DNA from: Lumbricus terrestris
Taxonomy: Eukaryota; Annelida; Clitellata; Crassiclitellata; Lumbricidae
Assembly (NCBI GenBank): GCA_949752735.1
Contig: OX457038.1
Coordinates: forward strand, 20,502,012 to 20,566,011
Length of the DNA: 64,000 bases
Direction: 5' to 3'
A model generated the notes under the pieces. The model did no database searches. It saw only the letters and a list, made by a program, of their open reading frames with translations, and was not told the DNA's origin. This document shows, in pieces, positions 1-11,226 of the stretch. How positions within the stretch are numbered: the first letter of the stretch is position 1; each line of letters opens with the position of its first letter. The translations under genes were made by a program, and so were the position numbers.

Positions 1-564
1 TCTCTTAGGCTACATACCGCTCCGCTATAGACTAGTGTCTTATGTAGGCCGACACCTTATAGACACACCGAATGATCTCGGTCTCTAGTGATCCAATAAA
101 CTGAGAGCTGCAGGTTTTCATTCAGAAATAGAAGACTCGGTCTTTGCAAACATGATTTACTCTTCCCTTGCGACTAATTTTCTTCCGGTCATGAGACTCC
201 AGGCTTCTTACGACCCGTAGTCGTAAAGAACAATGTCATATAGGTTACAGGAAACATGTTCAACTGTCGTCACTGGAATTCCAATCGCACAGTTGGCTCC
301 GAGATTTTCTCGGTAGCAGATGCAGTATACGACCAGTGCGTACTGTGCGTAGCGCCTGTATTACAGTATTATAGCAGGCATATAACTATGCGACCAGCGC
401 GCTGCAATTATTCTTTCTTATTAAAAACTGTCGACCGTAAAGGTTGTGGGAGTGTCGTCAAAACATCAGTCTCAAGAATTGGACATCGGTCAAATTAGGA
501 CCGAAATTGTTTCGAAAATCGTCAACATTCAACATACTCGATTACTCGAACGAAAGATCTTTGG
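1..564. other. no gene recognised
   Basis: No coding similarity, RNA gene or repeat family was recognised here. Short open frames at 256-498 and 444-638 have no recognisable domain and probably occur by chance. A TAGGCTA heptamer lies at 6-12. Confidence 0.5.
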
Positions 565-705
565 CAAATCAAGATCTTTGGCAAATCAAGATTTTTAGTA
601 GGCCTAAACCAAGATTTTTAGTAAACCAAGATTTTTAGTAAACCAAGATTTTTAGTAAACCAAGATTTTTAGTAAACCAAGATTTTTGACAAATCAAGAT
701 TTCTG
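565..705. repeat. 17-bp minisatellite with one TAGGCCTA-bearing unit
   Basis: Direct repeats of about 17 bp read CAAGATTTTTAGTAAAC; the first units read CAAGATCTTTGGCAAAT. One unit carries six extra bases, GGCCTA, directly after its GTA, creating TAGGCCTA at 599-606. The following units lack the six bases and are otherwise identical around that point. Confidence 0.9.
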
Positions 706-1673
706 GCAGCTTCTGTTTCCGTCATCGTGACATTTGAGTTGTTTCGACACACCACAGAAATATGTTTACTCATCAACTGATCAACTGATTTAATCATTCT
801 CAAGTTATACTAATACCGCCTTTACCTGCAGGTAATTCTCAAAGGCACAACTTTACAAACAGTAGGCTATAGTATCGAGTTTAGTAATTAAATAAATGCT
901 CAAATGCTCAAGTAAGAGTTCCTGTCCTTACCTTAGAGAGGCTTAGACCTTAGTATTTCTCTATGCATCTCACATCTCAACCTGCGTCGTTGAATACCTG
1001 TATGCAGGCGCAGTTCTTACTTCTTAGGGAGCCCGCTGTCCTACAAGTTGCAGCTGTCTGAAACCGTTCTACGCGGTTTATGAAGCTCCATATTTTGAAT
1101 AATTCTAATTTAAGAGGAAGGCAATCTTGATTTAATTTTTTATAAATATTTAGGCCTACGATTTCTGATTATAAATTGCTTTCTTCCGTAGTATATTTTG
1201 CTACATTGAAGATAATGATGATGATCACAAAAATACACGCGGTGATTAATTGTAGTTGGCAATTATGATGATGCACTGTACATTAGGCCTACTGCGTATG
1301 CTGGAGAGCAACAGGCTACAATAAAGGGAGTGGTCCAGCGAATTGGACCTATTTACCAAAAACAATCATGTTCATTGCTATAACATGGTAATAGGTTAGC
1401 AGGAAATATAATATCGGTTTCTTCGGTAACATGTAAGCAGCTGCATCGGGCTAGGCCTACATACCTCTGCCTCGACTCAAAATAACTCATAAATAAACTT
1501 AGAAGCTTAGGTTGAATACGTCATTTATTTTACGTTGTTTATTGTTTGTGAGCAAGGATTTGAGTATTAAACTGGGCGAGACGCCTGACTACGCGAATAG
1601 TTTTCGGTATAATTATGTTGCCTCATCAGCGTTTTACAGCTTCATAAGATCTATTTGTATTACCGCGGTTAGA
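706..1673. other. no gene recognised
   Basis: AT-rich DNA with TAGGCCTA octamers at 1151, 1284 and 1452. I see no coding similarity or transposon ends. Confidence 0.45.
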
Positions 1674-1742
1674 CAGGGAGCGCCTCTGGGGGACTTCTTG
1701 AAGGGGCGCTATATAATTTTTTGAAAGCAATGAATTAATGAA
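1674..1742 (+). mobile_element. LINE-B 3' tail fragment
   Basis: The segment reads GGGAGCGCCTCTGGGGGACT, then a GAAGGGGCGCTATATAA core, then a degenerate ATGAAT run. It matches the tail that follows the reverse-transcriptase frame at 13450-13513. Little of the coding sequence upstream is recognisable, so this is a short, old 3' fragment. Confidence 0.75.
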
Positions 1743-1895
1743 TCTAAGATGTGGTGGCGAAATGTCGCAATAAGTCAACCGGTCTTTATCGAGACCTGCG
1801 TTTCCTGCCGCTGAGATTTATCCATGCGACGAAATGAGGAGCACGGAGGACGCGTCGTTTCAGACTGTTACATAAAACATAAATATTCATCCTGC

Positions 1896-1953
1896 AACTG
1901 AAACATAACTGAAACATAACTGAAACATAACTGAAACATAACAGAAACATAAT
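1896..1953. repeat. 11-bp minisatellite
   Basis: About five direct copies of an 11-bp unit, TGAAACATAAC. They are nearly identical, with one TGAAAC to AGAAAC change in the last copy. Confidence 0.9.
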
Positions 1954-2097
1954 GCGTCCTTGTCTCGCACTTTCGAAACCAATCTCGCAAATGCAGACAA
2001 AACTACACTCAAGTGTTGCGCAATCCTGCCTCACGCACGTCAACGTCCGTTGTTCACTGACCCCCCCGCTCTGCTTCAGGGCGCTCAGTGTGTACCA

Positions 2098-2815
2098 CTG
2101 ATTGGTTTTAGGCAGGACCTAAGGTCATTCATTCATTATTCATTCATTGGATGCATTTATATAGCGCCTCTTCGAGGGAACTACTCAGAGTCGCTCCCGA
2201 CCTCAGCGCGGCCAAATAAAACTGTCTTAAGATGAGAGAGGAAAGCCTGAGAAGGATTTTTACAAAGAAAGCGGAGGGTAAGAGGAAGACCATTCCAGGT
2301 AGAGGGTCCTACCACCGATAAAGCAGGGTTCTGCATAGTGGAAGTACGAGCAAAAGGGACCGAGAACAGACTTTGTTCAGTCGAACGAAGGGAGCGGTAA
2401 TGGCGAAAACTAGGAGTAGCCTATAGGGCTACAAAGCTCACAAAGGTATGCAGGAGCAAGGCCTAGCATGCAGCGCCAAACTAGAGTAGATATCCTATAG
2501 GCCTACTCAATTCGTTGCCTACTCAATTCGTTGCTTGAGTGGGAGACAGTGGAGAACGTAACGCATATAGCTGGAGGTGTGACTGAATTTTGGGACGCGG
2601 CCAACAGGGCGGGCTGCAGAGCGCAGGACGCGATCAAGGCAACTCAGACGGGCAATTGGTAGGCCAGCACAGAGAGAGAGCAGCAGTAGTCAAGTCTGGT
2701 GGTAACATAAGAATGGACAAGGGTTGCAGCAGAAGTAGGAGTAAGCGAGCGAGAAACAGTTCGTAGTTGACGCAGTTGATTCGAAAAATGTGAGTTGCAA
2801 AAAATGGGAAAACTT
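2098..2815 (-). mobile_element. LINE-B 5'-truncated copy, reverse-transcriptase C-terminus
   Basis: On the minus strand the segment encodes the C-terminal part of a non-LTR retrotransposon ORF. Recognisable blocks in order are LRQLRTVSRSLTP, HSYVTTRLDYC (2815-2690), RVLRSAAR, SSYMRYVLHCLPLKQRIE, and NPALSVVGPSTWNGLPLTLR. The frame ends GSDSE-stop, followed by GAGGCGCTATATAAATGCA and an AATG microsatellite (2195-2110). Several frame breaks and stops make it a pseudogene; a CCTACTCAATTCGTTG stretch is locally duplicated near 2505-2545. The polymerase core and any endonuclease are absent, as expected for 5' truncation during target-primed reverse transcription. The family is CR1/L2-like by the wording of these blocks; the exact clade is inferred. 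Confidence 0.85.
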
Positions 2816-3832
2816 TTCCGATTTTCCAATTATTTTCCATTGGATGCATTCCAGAAACATTACATAAAAATGTGGAAATGGCTCATAACACGCTGAATTT
2901 TTCAGAATAGATGTAGAATAAGATTTTTTTAAAGCGAAGCAATCCTCCATGAGCTCTTTCTGAAATACAAGATGGCGTCGATAAGGCCGTCATTTTCCAA
3001 GGTCATCAGTTATCACCTGGATATAGCTCTTACCAAGCTAAATTTGTCAGGATATGTGTAGGAGTGTGATTAGAATGAGATTCCAATAGTTCCCAAAAAT
3101 CCCTCTGAAAACCAAGATGGCGTCTAAAACGACCGTCAGTTTCCACTATTGTAATGATTTTGCAACCTTAGAAGTCAGAATCGCAATGGAAGTGACATCC
3201 AGGCTCGGTGGACGGGCCCTATCCCTTGGACATCATTCCTCCTCCCATCTTGCGTAGCAAATATATTCAACCGGACATAACCCGGGATACCCCCCCTCAC
3301 CACTCTGTGCGATTAGCTTAATATTTCTGCAATGGAATTTTTTCAACTGGCACTATATATAGACCTATAGGCCTATCACATTTTTATTAGAAATTCTTCC
3401 TGAATGTAAAAATATCTTTATTTCGATTGTAGCACCAAAAATTAATGCACAACAACAATGTTTTCGACCGCTAAGAGCTCGGTCTAATTGATGCAATATC
3501 AGATCGAGAACGCTTTTATCAGAGTTCTACTGGACTCGAAGGAAAGCCGAAAATGACACGCTCGAAAATGACCGACTGTAAATACGCCAGAGGGTTATAA
3601 ATTAATTCTCTTTGCAGCAGCTTTTCGTGTGGGTTGTCCACCAAGCTGTGTCTTGTGAATTCCCAATAAATTATTCAGAATTTGCAAGTGGTACTATGTT
3701 CCAATTGAGTGTAGGTAGGCACAGAGTGGAGACACACACATAAAGTGAATGTAAAAGTCTTATTTATTAGGGGTCTATGTAGGCCTACGAGACTGCAGAA
3801 AGTGCCAGAAACATGTCTTCTAAGAACTCGGA
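2816..3832. other. unclassified, degenerate AAGATGGCGTC duplication
   Basis: No gene is seen. AAGATGGCGTC occurs at about 2970 and again at about 3115, each followed by a GCCGTCA/GACCGTCA block, which suggests an old duplication of about 145 bp. TAGGCCTA octamers lie at 3368 and 3780. Confidence 0.4.
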
Positions 3833-4104
3833 ACAATTGACAGTGGCGGCGCCAGCCACTTTTTGTAGCCAGGGCATAGCCAGGGCAGTCATACAAGTGA
3901 CCAGGGCAGAGGGCGAGTCGAGTGCTCCGTAGTACGGGCTTGCATAGGCCCATAATAATTATTTTGCGCTACCGCGCTTGCCATAAATCATACATGATGA
4001 TACATCTTACACTATTAGGGTCGGCTGATCAGAGGATCAGATGGGCGAAGCCATAAAACCGAACACTTTTTGACAATTGGAGAGCAAATCTTATAAATCT
4101 TATA

Positions 4105-4849
4105 CAGGGTGGGCCATAAAATGGCCCTCCCTAAGGTTTTTGTCAAATATCTTGTCCAGAAGTTTTTTTTAAATATTTATCAAATTTTACAGGCCTAAAG
4201 ACAATTCATATTTACGCACAGTGGCCAGATTTCGCCACAATATTCAAACAGAACAAAAGCTACATCATTTTTAGTGAGACCGTCACTGATTAATTATCAG
4301 AGCAAAAAGCGATTATAGCTTTATCTTAAAGACCTTGCTCATGAAATGTATCAATACAAATTTTGTCTGCCATTGACACATTGGGCGTTTTAATTTGATA
4401 GAATTTTCGATTTGATTATTTTAATAACAAAATTATTAAACTGAAAAACTCTTTTATAATTTACCAACCGACAGTCATCTTGCTAAATGATGCCACAGCG
4501 ACGTGCAGCTATGCTGGTAGGCCTAACTGTTTTTTCCTAAATAATAAGATTGCTTTTTCTGTCAATAACATGTTTTTTACACCAATGATTTGAGATACTA
4601 CTTAATAAAATCGTTTTTTGCTACTTTTTAATGGGTCGTGTTTCTGAATCGTAAAAAAAACAGTAGGCGGCAGCTCGCTAAAAGTGACACAACTTTTGTT
4701 CTGTTTAAAATATTTTAATAAAATCTGGACATAGGCCTAATGTGTAAATATGAATTGGCCTTAAGTATATAAAATTTCATTTAAAAACTCTTAATTTTGG
4801 CCAAGGTACTGGTAAGAAACCTTGGGATCTTTTTTTATGGCCTACGCTA
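4105..4849 (-). mobile_element. Tc1/mariner-like non-autonomous element (nested)
   Basis: The left end is CAGGGTGGGCCATAAAA; the decayed right end, complemented, is TAGCGTAGGCCATAAAA. Both are bounded by TA (4103-4104, 4850-4851). About 150 bp of each inverted arm aligns with the arms of 22017-23177. The interior matches the reverse complement of that element (CTTGCTCA, TTGTCTG, CATTGACAC and GTCATCTTGCTAA blocks), so this copy lies in the opposite orientation. The transposase part is deleted. A TAGGCCTA octamer at 4732 interrupts the right arm. Confidence 0.85.
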
Positions 4850-5082
4850 TAGACTAATCTCACTGACTTAGTGAAGCACCTCAAATCCTCTTTCGAGTAG
4901 CATTTCGAAAGCAAACAGTTCAGCAAATAAAGTTACTGAGTCAGGTATAGCCTATAGGTCTATTGTTTTGAAGCAAATGCTAACGCTTCATTTTAAAAAC
5001 AATAAAGCGACAGTTGGGCCTATACTGTTATATTATGCAGTTGTAAACGCAATGTTGGGTAAACAGCCACAGAATTGTTCCC

Positions 5083-5272
5083 TTCCAGAACTTTTGCCCT
5101 ACCAGAATTTTTGCCCAGCCAGAATTTTTGCCTGCCAGAACTTTTCCCTGTCAAAATGTTGCCCAGTCAGAATTTTGTCCTGTCCAAATTTTTGCACTGC
5201 CAGAGCCTTCTCTTCCAGAACTTTTGCCCTGCCAGAATTTTGCCCTGCCAGAACTTTTGCCCTGCCAGAGAG
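5083..5272. repeat. degenerate ~17-bp minisatellite inside the hAT-like element
   Basis: About ten imperfect copies of GCCAGAATTTTTGCCCT. Complementary words (GGCAGGGCAA, ATTCTGGCA) follow at 5320-5400, so transcripts of this end could fold extensively. The overlapping open frames in this stretch are products of the repeat and are not treated as genes. Confidence 0.8.
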
Positions 5273-5435
5273 CGGACGGACGGACGTGAACAGTAAGAAG
5301 CAATATGCCCGAACAAATTCTGGCATGGTAAAATTTCTGGCAGGGCAACGACCAGGGCAACGACCAGGGCAAAGGCTTTTTTGACAGGGCATTTGCCCTG
5401 CCATGCCCTGGCGTAGCGCCGCCACTGACAATTGA

Positions 5436-5930
5436 GACATAATAATATTCTGGAATTCTGAGAAAGCGTGGTATGCCAATCTGCTGAGTTTTACAATCAA
5501 GCAACCGCGAACTCAATGTTGAATCCATGCACATCTGGGTCATGTTGCCCTGAATTTCCTCTTTCAAACCATTGCATTTGTACATTGTACAACTAAACGG
5601 CTTCTCCTCGGTGTCCTATTTTAAATGTATAAAGATCAAATTTCAAAATGTTTTGTTCTTTGAACATTTGGCAAAACGGTTTAATCGCTGCAAGGCTTCT
5701 CAATTCGGTTGTTGAATCCTTCTTGCTTGGAATGTAGCTAACCAATTAATTTGTTTGACTTTGCTACATTTGCAACTACATCTGCTACATACTAATCATG
5801 GCCATTATCAGCAATGCAAGACAATGACGAAACGTCGCTTCAACGTCAACAAAGTATGTAGGCCTAGTCATAAAATATTATCATACTCTAATCGGCAATT
5901 ATTAATTTTTTTTATCGTTCATTCACCATA
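5436..5930. other. no gene recognised
   Basis: Nothing recognisable except a TAGGCCTA octamer near 5859. Confidence 0.45.
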
Positions 5931-5932
5931 TT

Positions 5933-6235
5933 ATAGGCTACGGATGCGAGACTTGGGTTAAGCTGGATACGAAGAATAAGCTCGGGATTCGAAAGCACAT
6001 GCTACAGGAAGATGCTAAGAATAAAGAGGACACGTAAGAAAACAACGACGAAATATTGCAGAGAGTAGACAGGACAGAAAAATCTTACAAAAAGCAATGA
6101 CACGCAAACCGAGTTTCTTTGGGAATATGATGATCGCCAGGTTGGGAGAATAATTGAGGGGACTAACAGAAGAGACCCACCTCACAGTGAATGGACGGAT
6201 GACATAGAGGATTAATTGGTGCGTAGGCATAAGTA
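5933..6235 (+). pseudogene. non-LTR retrotransposon C-terminal relic
   Basis: Translated pieces in shifting frames resemble the C-terminal end of LINE ORF2 proteins: YGCETW, then MLRIKRTRKK, a SFFGNMM block where the family usually has a Y/FGHV motif, and a NRRDPPHSEWTDDIED block where it usually has RGRPRTTWTDDI. At least two frameshifts and several stops are present. The clade (RTE- or L1-like) is not resolved. Confidence 0.5.
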
Positions 6236-6254
6236 CTATAAAAACTGTTCCACC

Positions 6255-6686
6255 CATAGATGTAAAAAACGATGGAAACGGAATAAAAAACGGTAAAAAA
6301 CGTCGTTTTTTTCGAAAAAATAAAAAACGACAAAAAAACGATAAAAAACGGAAACGGTAAATAATTTTAATTTGCTACATCTAAAACCGCATTTTAACCT
6401 TGAAAACATTGATTAGGAACCTACTACTCGCAGGCTATTTCTTAAATGATGATGTTAAACGATGAAATAACGACTTTAGTTAGCTGAATCCTTGATAGTT
6501 GGCGGAAAACATAAGGAATATCAGAAAAAAATAAAAATTGAGGAAAATAATAACAGAAAGTAAATGAATAAATAAAGTTAAGAAAAAATAAAAAACGATA
6601 AAAAACGATGGGAAAAATAAAAAACGAAAAAAACGACGTTTTTTGGGAGAGAATAAAAAACGAAAAAAACGTTTTTTACAACTATG
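6255..6686. mobile_element. short inverted-repeat element with simple-sequence body
   Basis: The ends are CATAGATGTAAAAAACG on the left and CATAGTTGTAAAAAACG on the complemented right. They are flanked by a perfect 8-bp duplication, GTTCCACC (6247-6254 and 6687-6694). The 432-bp body consists largely of AAAAAACG/CGTTTTTT words. Without the target duplication it would be dismissed as low complexity. The 8-bp duplication suggests hAT-type mobilisation; no transposase is present. Confidence 0.85.
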
Positions 6687-6769
6687 GTTCCACCTGTCGC
6701 AGAGCAAGTACGGATGCAGAGAGAGGAAAAAGTTGACACCTACGAGCACATGGCTCATGGTGCATGATA

Positions 6770-6963
<194 letters not shown>

Positions 6964-7009
6964 TAGTCCCTTAGACCCGCACTCATACAGTTTTACGGGA
7001 AATAAGAAA

Positions 7010-7092
7010 CCACTCTAGCAGTCGATGGTAGAATGGGAACGCCTTTGAATCGTTTTCTGCATGACGCGCTATATAAATTCTCGAATGAATGA
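7010..7092 (+). mobile_element. LINE-B 3' tail fragment
   Basis: GGGAACGCCTTTGAATCGTT followed by GACGCGCTATATAAATTCTC and ATGAATGA matches the LINE-B 3' end. No coding remnant is clear upstream. Confidence 0.7.
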
Positions 7093-8842
7093 AGTCAATC
7101 TAATTTCTACCGTGCATTTAACTTTCCCAAGAGCAAATAGAAAGAGAAAATGGATCAACCTTCAAAAGTCAAGCTATGTACCACTACAATTTCATTCAAT
7201 GTTATACTCGCAAGACATAAGAAAGTAAAAGATGAATAATAAGCAATCTGGCGTAGGCCTACACATGACCTATTGTCGGATTCACTTAAAACGAATAGGC
7301 TTCTCGAGATATTTCTACTCAACTGTCTTACATACTGCCCTATAGACATATGTCGCACTCATCCAGTGCTGCAATTGCCAGGATGGTGTGAGGTTTCACC
7401 TCTAGAGGTTAAAGCCAATCCCAGCGAAAGGAAAAAACATTGGCGTGGTGTAGATGGCCACATCGCGACAAGGCAGCATCGCGATTTCCCATTAAGTATC
7501 GCGTCGACGCTCTAGATTGAACGTCGTAAGTTATAGCGGTATACGTTGCATGCAGCGAAGACTGTACGCAGTAATAGGGTTGTTTTCGCCTTGTTTGACG
7601 ACTAGCGTTGGAATGGCCGAGCGCGGGGAAGGTTAATCCGCAGAGGTGAAACAGGCCCAGAAGTCCTTATCGAAAATTGTCAGTCTCACCCCACCTTCAG
7701 CAACCCCATTCGCCCTCACATAGATTGTTGCTTAGGAAGATTGTGGCTTCAGTCGAAATTTTTAAAATAGCATAGGCAAAAAATAGGCAAGCATGCGGTT
7801 TAGAGTCGGTGGTCAACGTTTATAAAAAATCGATAAATTTAAAACAACTTTCTTTGCGTTGCTTCAATTGACTTTTTAAAATCTTGAACCTATTCTGATT
7901 ATTCATTCCAAGTTTGAACGTCCAACGTCATGGTGTTTTCAGAAATCCAAAAGTAGTGATAAAAGCAAAACTTTTTCCAATGTTTGTCAGAAAGATACAT
8001 GCTAACTATAACAAGCAGCTCCAATAGTAGGCTATTGTTTACTATCATCCTTCAATCACCAATGCAAATTTTGTTGGTCCTTAGTGGAACTAAGACTATA
8101 ATTATAGAGACCGAATCGTCGCATAATGATATCCGAATGCAGCAACATAGAAAGAACTGACGACAGTCATTAAGACCTTCTTCCGTAATTTCACTTCAAA
8201 CGAATAGATTTAAAGTAAGTACTTGCTAATCCAGCTTGATAATCTTTTAGCATATAATCATAGGAAATCGTATATCATCCAAAGTTCTGCAGTTCTTTGG
8301 CAACTCGTTTGATAGCTTTCAAGCTATAGAATAACTGCAACAGCTTTTCTTCATCCATGTATATCCTACATTCTGTAAGCTTACATCGTCCGTTCAAAGC
8401 TCAACGGATAAGCAACAGCATGTGATGGACTTCTTTTTTCAATATTAATCTTTCGTCTTCAGAATTTGGTCTTAGCTAAAACTGCTTCAAAGTGATCTAT
8501 TTCTATCAAATACTGTATACACACATGCATATAAGTATACGCACAGCTAATAATCTGCCACTTGATGGAGCTGCTCTGATGACGCATAGCCGCTTATACA
8601 TTCACATACAGGCATTATACAGACATTAGGCTACAGACAACCGTATTCGTGGTTCTGTGTTCATATTAAATCATTTGCATGCATGTCAATTGCAGGCAAC
8701 ATAGCTGATGTGGGTTGTCTCAAGCCATTTATTTACTTGCGTATGTCACACTTTCTGTTGTCTCCAAATAATTGTCGAATTCAGACACGCTAATCAGTGG
8801 CGTCAGTTGTGTTGCAAATTTTCGTCAAAATGAGAAAACACC
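7093..8842. other. no gene recognised
   Basis: Unique-looking AT-rich DNA. The open frame at 7273-7515 has no recognisable domain. A TAGGCCTA octamer lies near 7254 and TAGGCTA heptamers near 8029 and 8626. Confidence 0.45.
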
Positions 8843-8975
8843 AACGTCATCGTCGTCGTTACCGTCGTCGTCATCGTTGTCGTCGTCGTCATCGTTGTCG
8901 TCGTCGTCATGGTGGTGGTCGTCGTCGTCGTAGTGGTCGTTGTCGTCGTCGTCATCGTCGTCGTCTTAGTTGGTC
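8843..8975. repeat. imperfect CGT trinucleotide repeat
   Basis: GTC/CGT triplets with CAT and TGT interruptions. The Arg-rich frame over it is a consequence of the repeat. Confidence 0.92.
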
Positions 8976-9084
8976 TCTTGCTTGCACGTCCACAAACACT
9001 GCCGAGTCGGAATAAGGGAATCCCTTCATGCAGTCATCCATCTGATTAGTTGAGTTGGTTGCTATCCTCACAAAACTACACCAC

Positions 9085-9330
9085 CGTATATATACTCAGA
9101 TATATATACATACATACATATATATACATATATATATATATCATATATATAGGCGGAGAGAACAGTCTGTCTCTCTATATATGGCCTTCGTTGATGCATG
9201 GCACATGTCTGTTTGCAGCCATAAATGAATGAGTATTACGTGGGTACGCATATATAGAGACTATATAATATATAGATCTATATATTTCTATGATATTGAT
9301 ACACATATAGAACCTATGTATGTATGTATA
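9085..9330. repeat. TA/CATA-rich low-complexity tract
   Basis: Alternating TATA, CATA and TCTATA words cover most of this stretch, with short ATGT runs near 9317-9335. Confidence 0.8.
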
Positions 9331-9451
9331 CATGCATGCCTGTAAATAATTATGTGAATGTATAAGCGTGTGCGTAGGTTACTGTGGTTTTATGAATCTG
9401 AACGCATTATAAATATAAAACGCATATAATGTATACGTGGACCCTATATGT

Positions 9452-9796
9452 CAGCGGTTCCCAACCCGTGGCCCGCTGGCCAAAAGTGGCCCGCCTGGCC
9501 TGCAAAACTGGCCCTCTGCATCTAAATGAATTAAGAAAAATATATGTAAAAATTGACAATTTGGACATGATAGAATATATAATTCTTTTCTATTAAAAAT
9601 TATTTTATTTGGACGTTAATAAATCGCATAAAACATGCCTCTTTTTGTTCAATTAGGCTATAACAATTTTATGCCTTTAGTTAATTAAATTTTAACCTTG
9701 TGGCCCCTTAATGTCCTTCAACTAAGAAAAAGTGGCCCTCGTGTCCTCCAACTTAGAAAAAGTGGCCCGACAGTCAAAAAAGGTTGGGAACTACTG
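9452..9796. mobile_element. hAT-like non-autonomous element
   Basis: The left end is CAGCGGTTCCCAACC; the complemented right end is CAGTAGTTCCCAACC. The flanking 8-mers CTATATGT (9444-9451) and CAATATGT (9797-9804) match at 7 of 8 positions. The body has repeated AAAAGTGGCCC words near both ends. The GGTTCCCAAC ends are characteristic of hAT-type MITEs. No transposase is present. Confidence 0.85.
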
Positions 9797-9804
9797 CAAT
9801 ATGT

Positions 9805-10705
9805 AAACGCAATGTATGTGGATCTAGAATTGTTATTACATCACGACATTCGCCACTTTCTTTGCATCTAATTCTATGACATCAGTCTGTTGTACAAGTG
9901 TTATGTATGTTGGCAACCATGATATGTTTGGTGACATTTGATTCCCAAAACTAACTATACAGTTGCATAGTAAAAAGTAATGATGAAATATAATATATAT
10001 AGGTTATTGTTTCAAATGCAGTTTTAAATCTGTTAGAACAAATATCTGGCCCTGTTAGCACAATTCTAAAGTCCTTTTGAGCCCATCTACCTGCACGTCT
10101 ATTGGTAGCCTATCGAGACCCATTCCGTTTGGAAATATTGTGGCAGGTCATCTTCAGATGCCAATCAATACTGGATTTAGACTGCATGGCATGAAATCCA
10201 GGTGGGGTTCTGCATGCACTGTACACGCATACACATTTCTATTCGATGCTTAATAGATGCTATAAAGGCTATAATTACATGCGATTCCATACGTGTATGC
10301 CTAGATGATATGGTTTATGTATTTGCGATCACTACATGTCAATGGTTGTTTAACGACATGGTTTGCCAGGGCTGGTCGTATACCAGACGGAGGAATCCGA
10401 TTTGAGGGATTTAAAACAATATGAGAAATGAAGATATAAGGGGAGAGGCAGATAGACATGCATCCCGTCAGTCATAGGCTACATGCAGACATAATACGCT
10501 GTTGTTTTCGATACGATTATCTAATTATGGGTCTCTGATATAATATAGTTGATGATGGCTTAAATTGAACGTCGAGTTTGTCACGTTTTTCATCACGAAG
10601 ACCATCGTCATCGTCTCTCGGCAAGTTTCTTATTCTTTTCAAAAGGCAATGTTTACCAAGAGTGTGCTATAGTTGTGGTTTAACGGTTTAACCGGTGGTG
10701 TTTTA
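9805..10705. other. no gene recognised
   Basis: No coding or transposon signal beyond a short chance frame at 10202-10405. TAGCCTA and TAGGCTA heptamers occur near 10108 and 10474. Confidence 0.45.
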
Positions 10706-10750
10706 AGTAAGTAAGTAAGTAAGTAATTAAGTAAGTAAGTAAGCAAGCAT
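10706..10750. repeat. GTAA tetranucleotide repeat
   Basis: About ten copies of TAAG/GTAA with one interruption. A TAAG tail also ends the minus-strand LINE fragment at 16182-16335, so this could be a bare LINE tail, but no coding remnant is visible. Confidence 0.9.
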
Positions 10751-11139
10751 AGCTTGTATTACTCGATTAGCAAACGCACAAAGCATGGAACATGAAAAAA
10801 TAGTAGGCCTACAATAGGCCTTTAGGTTAACAATAACTTTTATTGCTATTCTTTTACTATTACTTTAATAGCAAAAGTATAGTAATATAAATGAAAAGTA
10901 ATGTTAAACAAATGATATATGAAGTGCAGAGCATTCTAGTCATAAAACCTTTCAGAACATGGCGTTTTAAGGTTGTGCGGAAGTGGACGCAAAGAGTGTT
11001 TTGATTCGTGAACTGGAGAGAGTAAATAATGGAGGACCCTGAGTATGCACTCAGGGTCAGCCAAAATCAATTGTAAATGGTGCGCTGTCGACTTTGACGC
11101 ACAAATCTTCAACAGTAGGGGAGTTGGAGGGCAAGAAGA

Positions 11140-11226
11140 ATAAACATTCTGGCAGGGTAATGACCAGGACAAAAGGTTTTTTACCAGGGTAATTACCCTG
11201 CCATGCCCTGGTGTAGCTCCGCCTCT
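11140..11226. mobile_element. right-end fragment of the 3841-type hAT-like element
   Basis: GGCAGGGTAATGACCAGG through CCTGCCATGCCCTGG and GTAGCTCCGCCTCTG matches the right 90 bp of the element ending at 5427. The left part and a target duplication are not found, so this is a decayed fragment. Confidence 0.7.

Larger units (their letters stand above)
3841..5427. mobile_element. hAT-like non-autonomous element interrupted by a mariner-like element
   Basis: The ends are inverted: the left starts CAGTGGCGGCGCCAGC and the right, complemented, starts CAGTGGCGGCGCTACG. The element is flanked by a perfect 8-bp duplication, ACAATTGA (3833-3840 and 5428-5435). An 8-bp target duplication and CAG-starting ends are typical of the hAT superfamily. 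No transposase is recognisable. Inside lie a complete TA-flanked element (4105-4849) and a degenerate array of GCCAGAA/TTTTGCCCT units. Subterminal CAGGGCA motifs recur at both ends and may be transposase-binding repeats. A partial copy of the right end lies at 11140-11226. Confidence 0.88.

Noticed and set aside
4968..5585. Overlapping 130-140-codon frames rich in Phe, Cys and Ala
   Set aside because: They translate the GCCAGAATTTTTGCCCT minisatellite within a non-autonomous transposon.
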